A stretch of 64,000 nt of DNA, from assembly GCA_949987565.1 (NCBI GenBank), contig OX465107.1, positions 67,001-131,000 on the forward strand, in the 5' to 3' direction. Below are positions 1-11,885 of this stretch, piece by piece. The position numbers and the translations under genes were made by a program. The stretch comes from Luidia sarsii. Lineage: Eukaryota > Echinodermata > Asteroidea > Paxillosida > Luidiidae. Position 1 is the first letter of the stretch. Each line of letters begins with the position of its first letter. Below the pieces are notes generated by a model that saw only the letters and a program-made list of their open reading frames with translations, searched no databases and was not told the origin of the DNA.

Positions 1-553
1 ATTTGGTGATTTAGTCCAGGTTTTATGGAAGATTTCTAAACACAATGATCCTGGATACAAAAATGTACATTCAACTCCATAGAACCCACTGGGTAGGACT
101 AGTCAGAAAATTAAATGAAAAAAAAAATAATCAGGCTAAATTTGAATTTGAAGATGACAAAAAGTCATTGCTACAAGGCACAAACTCACCTAAAATTGAC
201 CTCTGGATTCACTGCAATTTTCCTCACTCCAAGTTCCTTGAGCATCGTCTGGGATGGTTGTCTGTAGAACCTTCAAGGGGATGCTAAATTGAAAACAACA
301 AAATCCAATCACTGCATAATTGATCAAGCATTGTATTTCAGAAATGTATTGCAATATTTGCATTCTTACACAACCCAAGTATTGTAATGTCCAATATTCA
401 GCAGTAAATGTACATGTATGTATTTATTGTGCTCATTAATTTACTCATTTTCTAGCCTGTACTTGATGTTAACCACGAGGACATACCCATTTAAAGCACG
501 TCAATACATGTGCCCCACGTACACATGAACTTAAAACAGAAGGCTAGCAGTAA
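1..553. other. Intergenic, no gene seen
   Basis: AT-rich sequence with only short spurious open frames. No exon with splice sites or a recognisable protein was found. Confidence 0.5.
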
Positions 554-692
554 TACTTCTAGTACAAGTACTCTAGTACTAGTAGTACTGTTGTAGTAGT
601 ACTAGTAGAAGTAGTACTACTACTTACTAGTACTAAGTAGTAGTACTACTACTTACTAGTACTAGTACTCAGTAGTAGCACTATAATTATAG
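554..692. repeat. TAGTAC/ACTAGT low-complexity repeat
   Basis: A run of overlapping AGTACT, CTAGTA and GTAGTA words that is largely self-complementary. The same type of repeat recurs at about 1536-1602, 62540-62685 and 63560-63652, so it is a genome-wide simple-sequence family here. This copy lies just left of a large foldback. Confidence 0.85.
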
Positions 693-779
693 GGTAAAAG
701 CAGGGGTAAAATTGACCAGCTGTGTAGTTTTTATATACAGCTGGTCGAATTTCCCTCCCAGTCGAAAATACTTGCACTT

Positions 780-1545
780 ACCTAGTCGGAGCCCTTTTTT
801 TATCGAAATTTGAAATTAATTTTTGGAGGATCGGGTGACTGTGGGGTCCAAGCACGACGGGTAAATCTGTGCTTGAATCGGGAAAACACCCGTGAAACCG
901 TCCCACGGGCCCATTGAGGATTCAATGTGAATCACAGATTCCAATACTGGTCATTTTGTTTTACTCACGTTTGTGAAAAGGGAGAAATTTCCCCTCCGTT
1001 GATCGAGAAAATTCTCTCACGTCCGACGAGCCAAAAGGCGGCCATCTTTGATTTCAAATTGTATTATACTGTACCCGTAAACACATAAATCGATGACGTT
1101 TGGGCAGGTCAGTGCGCGCGCACGTACACGCTCACACAGACCAACTGTGCACGCAGACCTGTCGAAACGTCATCGATTTACGTGTAAACGTGTACAGTAC
1201 ATACTGTTTCAATTTGAAATCAAAGATGGCCGCCTTTTGGCTCGTCAGACGGGAGAGAATCTTCTCGATCAACTGAGGGGAAATTTCTCCCTTTTCCCAA
1301 ATGTAAGTAAAACAAAATGACCAGTATTGGAATCTGTGATTCTCATAGAATCCTCAATGGGCCCGTGGGACGGTTTCACGGGTGTTTTTTTTTTGTGGGG
1401 GGGGGGATCTGGGGTTTCAAAGTCCCGATTCAAGCGCATAACTTAACCCGTCGTGCTTGGACCATACAGTCACCCGATCCTCCAAATTTCAAATTCCGAT
1501 AAAAAAAGGTGACTTGTCGGGTCCAAGTAACTCGGACTAGCACTA
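780..1545. mobile_element. Large foldback (long inverted repeat) element
   Basis: Two diverged arms of roughly 330-380 bp face each other. The left arm runs about 780-1110 and the right arm about 1156-1545, around a ~45-bp centre rich in CGCG and ACGT. Matching landmarks on both arms include the words for GGAGGATCGGGTGACTGT, CACCCGTGAAACCGTCCCAC, GGAATCTGTGATTC and CAAAGATGGCCGCCTTTTGG. There is no long coding frame. TAGTAC-type repeats flank both sides. I see no certain target duplication. It fits a foldback transposon or a non-autonomous MITE; the superfamily is unknown. Confidence 0.8.
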
Positions 1546-1602
1546 ACCCTACTACTAGTACTAGTAATAGTAGTACCCGGTAGTACTCTAGGCCTATATA
1601 GT
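1536..1602. repeat. Short TAGTAC-type repeat right of the foldback
   Basis: Repeated ACTAGTA, AGTAGTA and TAGTACTC words directly after the right foldback arm, mirroring the block on the left side. Confidence 0.65.
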
Positions 1603-1989
1603 AGTTGTGCGCTGGGGGTTTTCACCTCTACCGATGAAAAACCAAAGGAATTTGTTTTCAATTTTCTGACACTGACACAGTACGGCCATAGTACGGCCTG
1701 GGTAAAAGGCCGCTTGCCCTAAGATCTATCTACCAAGAATGAACTCTTGACATCAATCGCAGGATACAAGGATATTAGACAAGTCGCCGGACCCGACAAC
1801 TGTCAGCTCACCTCCGAGACAAACCGACCCACACGTCATCAGACAGGTAGACCCATATAGGCCATAACTGTAACCCACCGGCCGTCCGACGACTTATCTC
1901 AGAGACGAGTTGTCCGTCCGACGACTTGTCTGATGCCCAGGATTAGAAGGCACATACCAAGCCCAAGTACGACGCCCGACTAGGCCGAC

Positions 1990-2119
1990 TTAGGCCGTGT
2001 CCGGATCTGTTGTCTAGAGCTACGGCTAGATCTTCGCTCCATTGGAATTGGAAACACGCAGGGATGCAAAGACAATAGCCGTAGCCGTAGCACTGAAAGC
2101 CCGTTCGGACACGGCCTTA
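1990..2119. mobile_element. Short MITE, PIF/Harbinger-like
   Basis: The ends are inverted repeats, GGCCGTGTCCGG at 1993 and CGGACACGGCC ending at 2116, each flanked by TTA. A 3-bp TTA/TWA target duplication is the usual footprint of PIF/Harbinger transposons. The body (124 bp) holds smaller inverted words around GCTACGGCTA / TAGCCGTAGC. It is non-coding and therefore non-autonomous. The superfamily is inferred from the duplication and the ends only. Confidence 0.65.
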
Positions 2120-3385
2120 GTTTGAATTGAATGTGTTCAGGTTTTGGTATAGCCTATTGCGTAATTGTGAGTTAATTTACTGCCGAGAATTTTATAAAGC
2201 CAAAGCTGGTTTGAGACAATTATGTTTTGTTAATTCAATCAAGAAATAACGCCTAGTATAGGCATAATGAGCGTTTTATCGGCCATGATTTAGCGCGCAA
2301 TTTCAATTTGAGAAAAGATCATGCAGAAAACGACAAGAAATTGCACACTAACCTTTGTAAGACACGTTTACCACAGTAGGTCTCCTGACTTGCTTGAGAA
2401 GTGAAGACGATTGAGGCAATTCTCTCAAAGCGAATATCCACTGACAGTGACAGCTTCGGGCCCAGAATTTCTCTCAGCCTCGGGACAAAATGGCGGGGAA
2501 AATAACAACGTTCAACAAGCCCGGCCCCAACTGATACGCTATACTCATAGTGCACAGTGGTATGCTACCACACACTGGCATGGTGGTGCATGATTATTCG
2601 TTGAGTGTGTGTGTTGTATAGGGAGGGGTTATGTAACGGGTACATTGTTCACTGGTTTAGCGCGTAATTTGAATAAGGTATGGCTCACGGAGCGGGAGAA
2701 ATCACTTCAGGCTAGACTGCAGCAAAGTACGCACTTGAAATACGAATAGGGTAATAAATTATTATTAATTAAAATACAGTGAAAGGAAGTACAAAAACAC
2801 GGTTGCTGCAGCTCGCAGTCTTACCAATCGGGGAGTTGTGTTGCCTTATTTGTATCAAGAGTTAAAAGTATACATGTAATTGGTATTATACTGCACGCAG
2901 TTCAATGATGACGTCACAATAAGGACGGCTTTCCCAGGGGCGTGCCTCCTCAAACTTGTAGGGGTTTATACCATCTTGCCAAAAGTTCGCAAATTCGAAG
3001 AAAAAGGCATAAAATGTATTTTACTGATACTACAGTATTGTTTTAAACATTAACAAATCCACAATGCCTTGCGGATGACATTCTCAAACCTCCATGCAGT
3101 GTCCATGGTTCACCTGTTGCATCGTTGAAATCGGAGTAATGCAGTCCGTGTATGCAGATGAATACTTGTGACACTCGGCTTTATAAGAAAATGACAGAAA
3201 TCAGCAATCCGTCTTACTGTAATAAAAGTAATCTGATTCACGTATAGCCAGTTCTTATGACCCGCCATGGAAGCCATGTTAATAGTTCAACTATAGAGGG
3301 CGTTATTGTAGGCTACAGGGTGCAGAACATTAAACTATAAAGGGGTATGAATATTCACGACCACTCGTTTCAGCACGTTCCCATA
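2120..3385. other. Intergenic, no gene seen
   Basis: Short frames at 2319-2593 overlap on opposite strands and resemble nothing I recognise. No splice-linked exons were found. Confidence 0.4.
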
Positions 3386-3927
3386 CACTGCACATGTACA
3401 CGTATAATACATGTATAATACATGTACATACATGTTCGTGTATGTGTACATGTATACGCACGTACGTACATGTACATGTATGTACACATGTACATGTACT
3501 GTACATGTACATGTAGAGTACATACATATGTACAGTACAGTACAGTACGCGCAGTGTACATGTACTGTACATGTGTGTAGGTGTGTACGCGCGTGTGTAC
3601 ATGTTCGTGTATGTACGTGTACATGTACACGTACATGTACACGTACATGTACATGTACACACGTGCATGTACACGGATGTACACATGTACGTACATGTGT
3701 ACATATAAATAGTATGTACATGTACATGACTGTGTGGCTGTACAGTACATGTACATGTGTGGCTGTACAGCACATGTACGTGTACATGTACATGTACACG
3801 TACATGTACATACGTACACGGATGTACACATAATTATGTACGTACATACTATGTACATAATTACTATGTACATGTACATGTACATGTGTGGCTGTAAAGT
3901 GCATGTACATGTACATGTACATGTAAA
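3386..3927. repeat. TGTACA/ACATGT alternating purine-pyrimidine array
   Basis: About 540 bp built almost wholly from GTACAT, TGTACA, ACACGTAC and CATGTG words. Nearly every 6-mer is self-complementary, and purine and pyrimidine alternate, so cruciform or Z-like structure is plausible. It includes local higher-order copies, such as the block containing TGTGTGGCTGTA at about 3730, 3760 and 3885. Open frames across it are Tyr/Met/Cys/His-rich artefacts. Confidence 0.9.
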
Positions 3928-3989
3928 ATTATGATTATTATTAGTTAACTGATTGGACTGCTGGAGTTATAATTATTGCCCAAAATAAT

Positions 3990-4180
3990 TTAATGCAATT
4001 AAATCTAAAAAAAATGTAATGTAATCATGTGAATACATTATTTTATCTTGTTCAGCGGTTTGATCTGTTTCTGTAAAGGCGCTTTATAAATACTCAGTTC
4101 AGTTCAGTTCATTTTATTTCCACTTACACGGTAAATAAAGTACAATACTAGAATATTAAAATTTTATAATGGGTTTGCAG
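3990..4180 (+). mobile_element. Possible LINE/SINE 3-prime tail
   Basis: Contains a TAAAGGCGCTTTATAAAT-type end followed by tandem CAGTT (CAGTTCAGTTCAGTTCA). This is reminiscent of the 3-prime tails of CR1/L2-type LINEs and their SINE partners. No coding remnant or target duplication was established. Confidence 0.3.
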
Positions 4181-4365
4181 TAAGTGGAGGAGGTCTCCAA
4201 GAAGCAGAGCTTGTAAGGCGGAGACCCCCTTGGATTGTGTACTTATATATTGTTGAAAATTATATAAAATTACCTTTGAATATTGTTGGGAAGTAAGTAC
4301 ATAATATTTGAGTTAATAACTTAAGGTTTAACACGAAATAACATGCATGAGACAGGGCTGGCAAC

Positions 4366-4394
4366 GACAGGACAGGACAGGACAGGACAGGACG
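4366..4394 (+). repeat. (ACAGG)n microsatellite
   Basis: Five to six copies of the pentamer GACAG/ACAGG in a row. Confidence 0.85.
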
Positions 4395-4689
4395 AAAACG
4401 TGAGGCTAGACAAGTCCAATCAAGTTGATTACCCGATACAATAAATTTGAGGAAGTGGGAATGACATAAATCACTCTAGTCTATACTTATCCACAAGCCA
4501 ACTTTTAAGTTGTTTCTTAAAAACAACTCGTTATTATTATCATCATTAATACATTTTAAAGATTTGACATACATGTAAGTGCTACCACTCTATATTATAC
4601 ACTCCATTAGTTTCACCCCATTTTCTGTGAAGGAGTATGTCAAATTAAAACAAAAACGACTGATAAAAGCAAACTGATAATTTCGTTAA

Positions 4690-4795
4690 ACGACCAAAGA
4701 ATTGTAGACACTGCCCGAAACGTTGAGTTTCTGGCTTTTTTTTCAAAGCCACATTCCTCATAAGAGCTGTGTTACATGGAGTCACTTGGTATGCA
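4690..4795 (+). mobile_element. Penelope-like element tail fragment
   Basis: Carries CCCGAAACGTTGAG, then CTGGCTTTTT...AAAGCCA and a TTACATGGAGTCAC word. The same order of words is seen at 17545-17605 and 27240-27345, where it flanks or belongs to Penelope-type sequence. It is short and non-coding. Confidence 0.5.
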
Positions 4796-5700
4796 CACCT
4801 TCAAGCCATATCAGTCATTGATTTCCAACAAAGTGTTTCTGTCTAATTCTCTACAGCACCCACAGCTACATCTCATCATTCAAATATTGAAATGAAACAC
4901 GAATTATCCAACAACTGAAAATAGCATGATCCATGCATTTAATAATTCATTTTCTTGAAATCTCCAGTTTTCATCTTGTAACAATCAAAATATAACTTCT
5001 TTTGAAATAAAATAATGTGTAAATGAGGCAAGTAATGCAGGATGAGGCATTGATTATTTCAACAATTGTATACACCACAGTATAATTACGCATGTGGGAA
5101 GATGGCAAAGCAGGATTCAATGTCATCAGGTTGGCAATAATTGACTTGTTATTATTCACAATTGCCAAATCTCGGTTGACAAGGAGATCCTACGAATCAT
5201 GATTTGTTGTACTTTAACTCGGATCCCATCGAACAACTGCAAACAATACAACAACAAAAACCCAGTTACTACACTGATTCTGTAAAATGTCATCATGCGA
5301 TCCATAGATAATAATCTTCCTCTCTTACGAAAAACAAATATTGAGTCAGCAGGACTTATTTACCGTTAAAAGTTCGTAGCAAACTGGTGGACTTTTCACT
5401 CAAATACTCTACTGCTAGGCGAGCATAGAAACCCCAGATCATCTACACGTACTTGACCTTTTGCCCCTAAACACGTGACTTTTATTCCAACGCGAAGTTT
5501 ACAGCAGCAGCACAGGTGACTATGCCTATGGTTTCGCAATGCACTAATGCCCGGGTTCATAGGTCTACATTGTTCCTTACATTCAGTGGGTCTCGGGTAG
5601 TATACGACGCGAGTGTAGGTCTATCCTACAGACAACAAGGAAATACACAATATATTATTTGCCCCATTGTAAAATCACCGGGGCTGAGTTCGTTGGGAAA

Positions 5701-8700
5701 ATGGCAAATAGCGGCAATAACCCCGACAATGGCTTTTCAAACATCGGCTATGTTAATGATGAGACGACGGGTGCTTCACAGATCCCATCCGCACCTCAAG
5801 AACAATTCGGCGTCCCAAAGGACTGGCTTCCAAGCCACTCGACCACGAGCCTGAAAAGTGGAGTGGTTCCAAGGGGTTCGAGGCTGCCTTCCAAGGATGG
5901 AATCTCGGAGCATGGACATGCCCGGACAGAGAGTGAGGATGAGACCCAGGGCGGCTCGTGCGGGTACTGCTGCTGCCTGCCGGCCTTCCTTCAGCCAATG
6001 GCTTCTGGTCGAGTGTTCGTGTTCTTTCTCTGCATCCTCTCGCTCACAGAATCCGGTCTGACGGTGGGTTATATCAGTAGCATGGTCACCAGCTTCGAAC
6101 TGCTGTTTAAATTTAGCAGCACGTTGACGGGATTCGTGGTCAGCTGTTACGATATCGGGACACTGGTCGTTATCCTGACCAGTTACTTCGGGGGACGAGC
6201 AGCAGCCCATCGACCCAAGTGGATTGCATGGAGTGCCTGGACCATGGTCCTGGGCTCTTCCATCGTCACTCTTCCCCATTTTTTCATTACTTATCAAGTC
6301 CAAGGCAACGACACTTCCCAGGCCCTTTGCCATGCTGATCAAGCCGGTGAGTTCGAGGACACGTTCGAGTTAGAGAAGAGTGTTTGTCCGCCAGGGGATG
6401 ATTCTAAGATAGAAGGCCCGGCTCTCGTTTTCCTCATTCCTGGAATGCTCCTGATAGGGGCTGGGTCGACGGCTACACTCACTCTAGGCACGACATACAT
6501 CGATGATTTCGTACACAAGAAAGAAGCACCGATTCTACTAGGTAAGTTGCCGTCATTATTATTTTAAGCCGTGAAAATGTAACTGCCAGCAAGCCGACGT
6601 CATGGTCACACAGATATGACTACAGCGCATAGAGGTAATGAGACATAACCGGGCTAATAACTGTTCCGGTCTTAGCATCTATTATAGGTGCTTGTGAAGC
6701 CACTCCATAAAAAGACTGCGGTAAAAAAGGCCTCGATGATTGAAAACTGAAATGCACTGATATTTATGAGCAAATACTTGATGTAAGGAAATATGAAAGA
6801 ATCATCCATATACTGGTTTTTAGCTTAATGCGTTCTACGCGAACCTCGATATCAATCAATGACTACATAATAAAAAGGTTAAACACAAATAATAATGTTC
6901 AGAAAAATTATAAAAAGGCTTCCTCTATCTTCCTTTGGTCCACGCCAGACAATCTTAGGCCTATATTTGTAAATAAAAGACAACGATAAAGGGTAGATCA
7001 TCTGACAGATAATGACCACTGACCTATATCAAGAAGAAATGTTTTTTTCTTTGGCAGTTTGGAAATATGGCGAAATATACTTTGATTGCAAACATTTGGA
7101 TGGTATCGTCACAAAGGGGAATAGGGACATTGTTTTCTTATTTCGTCAGAAATGTATACTTTCGAAGCTCATTCGGTCTCCGAACAATGTGTATTTAATT
7201 ATGGGGAATGCATTTAAGATCAATCATGCTACAAAACTGTGCAGCAAAGCTTTGATAATTTTAGGCTTTTAAGCCGATTTTTGTTCCTCTGGATGAAAGT
7301 ACCAACGCTCTTACCATGAACTATCCAGCACTAATTAGATGGCGACTTTCCACAACAGTCAACTAGTTTTGTTTTGCTTATTACACATTTACATATAATA
7401 TATAAACATGAAAATGATTCATGGCCGGCTGAGTTACTGGCAGACAGATTTAAATCTGCCAGGGTCTGAGACTGTGACTCACAACCACGTTCAACTCGTG
7501 ACGGTTGTAGCAGGAAAAAGTTTGTTCACCCTATATAAGATGTTTTTCCTATACTTTCGGTCAAAGGGTGGGGAGAAGGGTTAAAAGTGCATGCATGCCA
7601 ATGGCACTTCCCGTGGAATGAGGAAATTGAACGTTATGTTTTGTATATCCGGCCATTTTACTTCCATAATGCCTATAGGCTTATAGGCCTACATTATGGC
7701 ATGATAATAAAATGCGCCGCTGTAATAAGTCTTTTTATGGAGGCAAACGTGTGAAGTAAAACTAATACGCGTTCCAAATTAAACTTTCTTGAGCCTGACT
7801 GCCGCGCGTTTTACACAATGCACATCTATTGATGACGTCTCAAACTACTAATTCCTGGGCGCCATACCGTACCTGCATAGGCCTACCATTTAATTGTACT
7901 GCAGGGTTCGTTCACGAGATTATTAAATAGGTTCTTGGGAAAGTCAAAAACACATTGAAGGAGTTTCCTGAACTCTACAAAAGTTTTTTTTGTCTGCTAA
8001 CGTACGTTTTCTCCGTCGTCATGTTGCCCGTAGCTTTGGTGTACAGTACCACCGTCATTGGTCCAGCTCTAGGATTCCTCGTGGGAAGTCTCTTCCTCAA
8101 ATACTACGTGGACTTCGACACCGTGTCTCACGTCCATATCTCCCCGTCCAGTCCTCGATGGGTAGGCGCCTGGTGGCTAGGATTCTTCTTCTTTGCGGGA
8201 GCTATTCTACTCATGGCTATTCCTATCTTTGCTTTCCCGGCCAAGCTGAAAAAGACCAAAGGCACATTGAAGGAATTGAAAGACGAGGATGATGATGATG
8301 ATGACATGAAAGTACGCATGGCGTTTAGTGATGTTTCCTTATCAAGTAAGACAATAGTATTGGTCATCTCGTAAAAAAACTTTTCCCTTAATTGTCCTCC
8401 ATTATTGTTTTGATTAGCATAAGTTTTTACGCAATATGCTCATCCCTCCCATCAATTTGCTTAGCCAATAAACCAGATTTGATCTCTCTGTAATGCGTGA
8501 CAGTGACGAAGACCTTATAACCTTTCCTGTCCTAAGAAATTCCACTGGCTATCTGGGGCCTCCTTAAGAACCCCGTCTACATGATGGTCAACGTGGCAGC
8601 AGCCGCTGAATTCAGCATCGTGACTGGATTCGTAAGATTCGCGCCAAAGTTCTTGCAGTCTCAATTCGAACTGAACGCGGGAAAAGCGAACTTACTCACA

Positions 8701-11700
8701 GGTAAGATGTCTCGCCCCTGTCTATGACAAAAGACATGGGGAAATCAAGTCTACTGCCTCGAGTAAGCTATGTTCTACAATCGCCTTATTAAAGGGTTTA
8801 TTCGATTCAATGACTGTGGTGTTTGCATCGTGCAGTCACTTGCCTTTATTCAATATCAAACAGTACATGTAGTTGGAAGCTATCTATGGCATGGCAAACA
8901 CTGATGATAACCATTCCTTAAAAATCTTTGCAAATGTTTCCTTGCACATTCCTAGCCTTATTTCGATTTCTCAGAGTAAAAAAAAAACTGCGGTGATCTG
9001 CGATTTTTCAGATAAATTTGGCAAGAGCATTTGGGAACACCCATCAGTACTTGTAATGATGTTGAGCTCGATGACGATGTTTTGATATTGCATGGCATTA
9101 TCTTTACCACTCGCTTACAGGTACTTTGATACCAGTCGGCGCCTTAGGCGTGATCACGGGAGGGCTGATCTTGAACCGTGTCAGCCCAAGCCTACGAAGC
9201 ACTGTGAATGTACTGTGTGCTAGTACCATTGTATCGGGCCTACTGTATGGTATTATCTACATTCCTGGACCATGTCCTAACTCCGAGATGGCGGGAATTA
9301 CTAAACCCTACAATTGCAGGTATACGTGGATCGTGTTCTAATAATTATTATAAAGAGCTTCGACTATTTTTCAACCCAACGCCCACAAGACAAAATTGTA
9401 TCGCTACTGAATTTACAAATTTTGCATTACTCAATAGATTAGTTAGCCTACAGCTAATCCCCTATGCGGCGTCGTTTTAGAATACACCACAATTAGCTCG
9501 CCTTATTAGGATGAGAACTCTTACTAATTAATGTTTGCAACAAGGAAAGCTTTGGAATGAAATGGGATTTGATTTCAGAGAGATTCACCCAGACATACTT
9601 GCATTTGCTCTATACCACATGGTGTTCATAGTATGAACTGTATGTTGAGTTTATCCCAAAGCGCCCGTATTTATTGCTGGATTATTGGCCATAGCCAGCC
9701 ACACCACTCTATAAATGTCACACTGTATCAATTTGTAATGTCTGATAGCCGCGATAGAGACTCGGATGATTAGTGGCGATGTTTACATGAAAGCAAACAA
9801 TAAAAGAAAATTGGCAGAGCTTTCGGTTTTATATCATGCAGGGAAACATGCAAATACCTCACTTTGTGGGTTTGAATGGAATCCTGTTTAAAAAGGAAGA
9901 AGCAATTCCTACAACTAAGCTATAATAGAAGCCAATGTTTTGCGCATGCGTAGGGTAAGATAATATTTACCAACATAAACAGACCATTATATAAATACTG
10001 TACAATATTTAATACAAATTTTTAAAATGCTGTCTACACTTCTCATTATCTCCAAGTTGGTTTTATAACATTACGATTACTATTTCTTGCCATTTTTCTT
10101 TCCACATCAGCGACACACACTGGCACCGTCCCATCGATCCTAAAAGCGGCGACCTTGAGAGTCCATGCAATGCCCAATGCTCCTGTGACTCCTCCGTATA
10201 CAGCCCTATCTGCACGAGCACGGGACTGGCCTATTTCAACCCATGCTTCGCAGGTTGTCAAACCGAACAACGCGACCCCAAAGCTTCGGACAACGAGACT
10301 TTTGTGAGCTCATGATTTGTATTTACAATCGTGACTATTATAAAACTCGATATTTAAGACTTGAAGGTTTGCACGGTGGGAATCCAAAGTGGAAGGTTTG
10401 CGGTGACACCATGTAGCACTTCTCTTTCCAGAAGGAGTGTAGCTCTGAAGAGCCGGTAACTCTTTTCAGACCAAAACTCCCTCTAGAAAGAGAAGTGGTA
10501 CATTGTGTCACCGCAAACCTTCCATTAAAGCTCGATATTTCCCGTACAAAAATACTTAGGAATAACATTCGACTATTTCTCATCCCTTTACAGCTATACT
10601 TCAATTGTACCTGCTTTGAGGACTACAATACTAGTTTATGCAACACCAACCCTAATACTGCTTCAAGATATGAAAAGAACTTACTGTACACCCAGGAAGC
10701 TGAAGCCAATGCCACTACAGGGTTGTGCGTTACAAACTGCAACCTGCTGGCACCTTTTATTTCACTCTTTCTGGTTTTAGTTTTCTTCTCTGCGGCTCAA
10801 CAGATGCCGGCACTCATGACTCTGTTGAGGTAATCAATTAATTACATAAGAACAGTTTCACAACTACAATCATAATATGAAGATAGTGAGGACACATCAG
10901 AATGCATTTATGAATACCTCGAGGGTTACTTTGATTTTCATAAGCCACATACCTTTAAGATTCAGATGACTTCATTTGGATTCTCCTTTCACATTAAGTT
11001 GGTAGCATAATTTTGTCTGACTGTTTTCAGATGTGTCAAAAAGGAAGAACGGCCGTTTGCACTCGGCCTTCAGTTTGTAATCATACGACTTTTAGGTAAG
11101 CTGTGGTGTCAATCGTAGATCTGCAGTTCGTTTTTGTTTTAAGTTCTCTTTTTTGTAGGATATGCATTGTAATATCTAACAAGAGACGACTATTTTTTTT
11201 ATTTCAAGAGAATAGTCAAAGTGGGAGAAATTACAAGAGGGGGAATATGACGGAGAGACAATTGAAGCATAGGATTTAAGAGTACGATTAGTCTTTTGTC
11301 GATTATAAAGAACAAAAACCATCCCTATGAATATAACATTATTCTAGCATCCAAATATCTTTTGATTTTGTCCAGAAGATCACTCTAACGTTAGGGCACG
11401 CTATATAGGGTCGTACAGTCCAGCAATGTTGAACTAAACCTGATGCAGGTTTACAGGAACAATGTTCTGATTCAGCTCGCCTAATATCATTACGACCTCC
11501 AGGATACATCCCATCACCCATCTATTACGGAGCCGTAATTGACAGCAGCTGTATACTATGGCAGAATGCCTGCAAGGGTGAAGATGGCGCCTGCTTGATG
11601 TACGACAACAGTGGCTTCTTCTACGGCTACATGGGTCTATCGACTATCCTCAAATGTGTCTCACTATGTATGGCAGTGTTGGTGTATATCTTGGTAAGAC

Positions 11701-11885
11701 GAATGCATGTTCGGTGGGCTACCGCCACGCAGTTGCCTCCAGCACCGATATCAGAAGATTCCGCGGTGGTGACTGACTCTGCAGAAAGTCTACAAAAAGA
11801 CAGCCTGTCCAAGAAGATTTCGACCTCTGAGGGGTACGGTTCTACGGACGAAGTACCAACGATTAAAACAAGTAACATGCATTAA
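5701..11885 (+). CDS. SLCO-like: Solute carrier organic anion transporter (OATP/SLCO family), 8 exons
   Basis: Sodium-independent plasma-membrane transporter of large organic anions (bile salts, steroid conjugates, hormones in known relatives). Coding exons: 5701-6541, 8034-8345, 8537-8701, 9121-9319, 10111-10303, 10594-10829, 11031-11095 and 11503-11885. All junctions are in phase and total 2394 nt, giving 797 aa. The ~99-residue N-terminal cytoplasmic part precedes the first membrane segment at about residue 100. Exon 1 ends with TYIDDFV...APILLG and exon 2 resumes at TVIGPALGFLVGS. Exon 2 has RWVGAWWLGF, the family signature before TM6. Exon 5 (from residue 506) is the Cys-rich Kazal-like extracellular loop between TM9 and TM10, with Cys at about 525, 529, 531, 540, 551 and 555. 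Exon 7 has RPFALGLQF, and exon 8 GYIPSPIYYGAVIDSSC. An acidic run (DEDDDDDDMK) lies in the central cytoplasmic loop. I chose ATG 5701; an in-frame ATG at 5659 would add 14 residues. Subfamily not assigned. Confidence 0.93.
7295..7375 (-). mobile_element. Fragment of tRNA-derived SINE (family A)
   Basis: Reads ACCAACGCTCTTACCATGAACTATCCAGC (in part), followed by the TTAGATGGCGACTTTCC spacer. This is the reverse complement of the family-A tRNA head seen at 42436 and 62150. It lies in SLCO intron 1 and is truncated. Confidence 0.6.
10346..10540. mobile_element. Snapback insertion with 10-bp target duplication in SLCO intron 5
   Basis: The direct repeat CTCGATATTT occurs at 10346-10355 and again at 10531-10540. 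Between them is a 175-bp inverted-repeat element. The left arm contains GGAAGGTTTGCGGTGACACC and CACTTCTCTTTCCAGAAGG. The right arm contains AAAGAGAAGTGGTACA and GTGTCACCGCAAACCTTCC. The GTGACACC and AAGGTTTG words match the arms of the Penelope-related foldbacks at 17340, 18270 and 27120, so this looks like a short non-autonomous relative. The duplicated flanks indicate true insertion. Confidence 0.75.

Noticed and set aside
3330..3934. Tyr/Met/Cys/His-rich frames on both strands
   Set aside because: Direct read-through of the TGTACA simple repeat in all frames.
5659..5700. Upstream in-frame ATG as SLCO start
   Set aside because: The 14 extra residues precede a better-placed ATG at 5701 followed by a typical polar N-terminus. 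The upstream start cannot be fully excluded.
7955..8033. Extension of SLCO exon 2 upstream to the ATG near 7955
   Set aside because: The acceptor before 8034 joins in phase to exon 1 and restores the family sequence; the upstream part is intronic.
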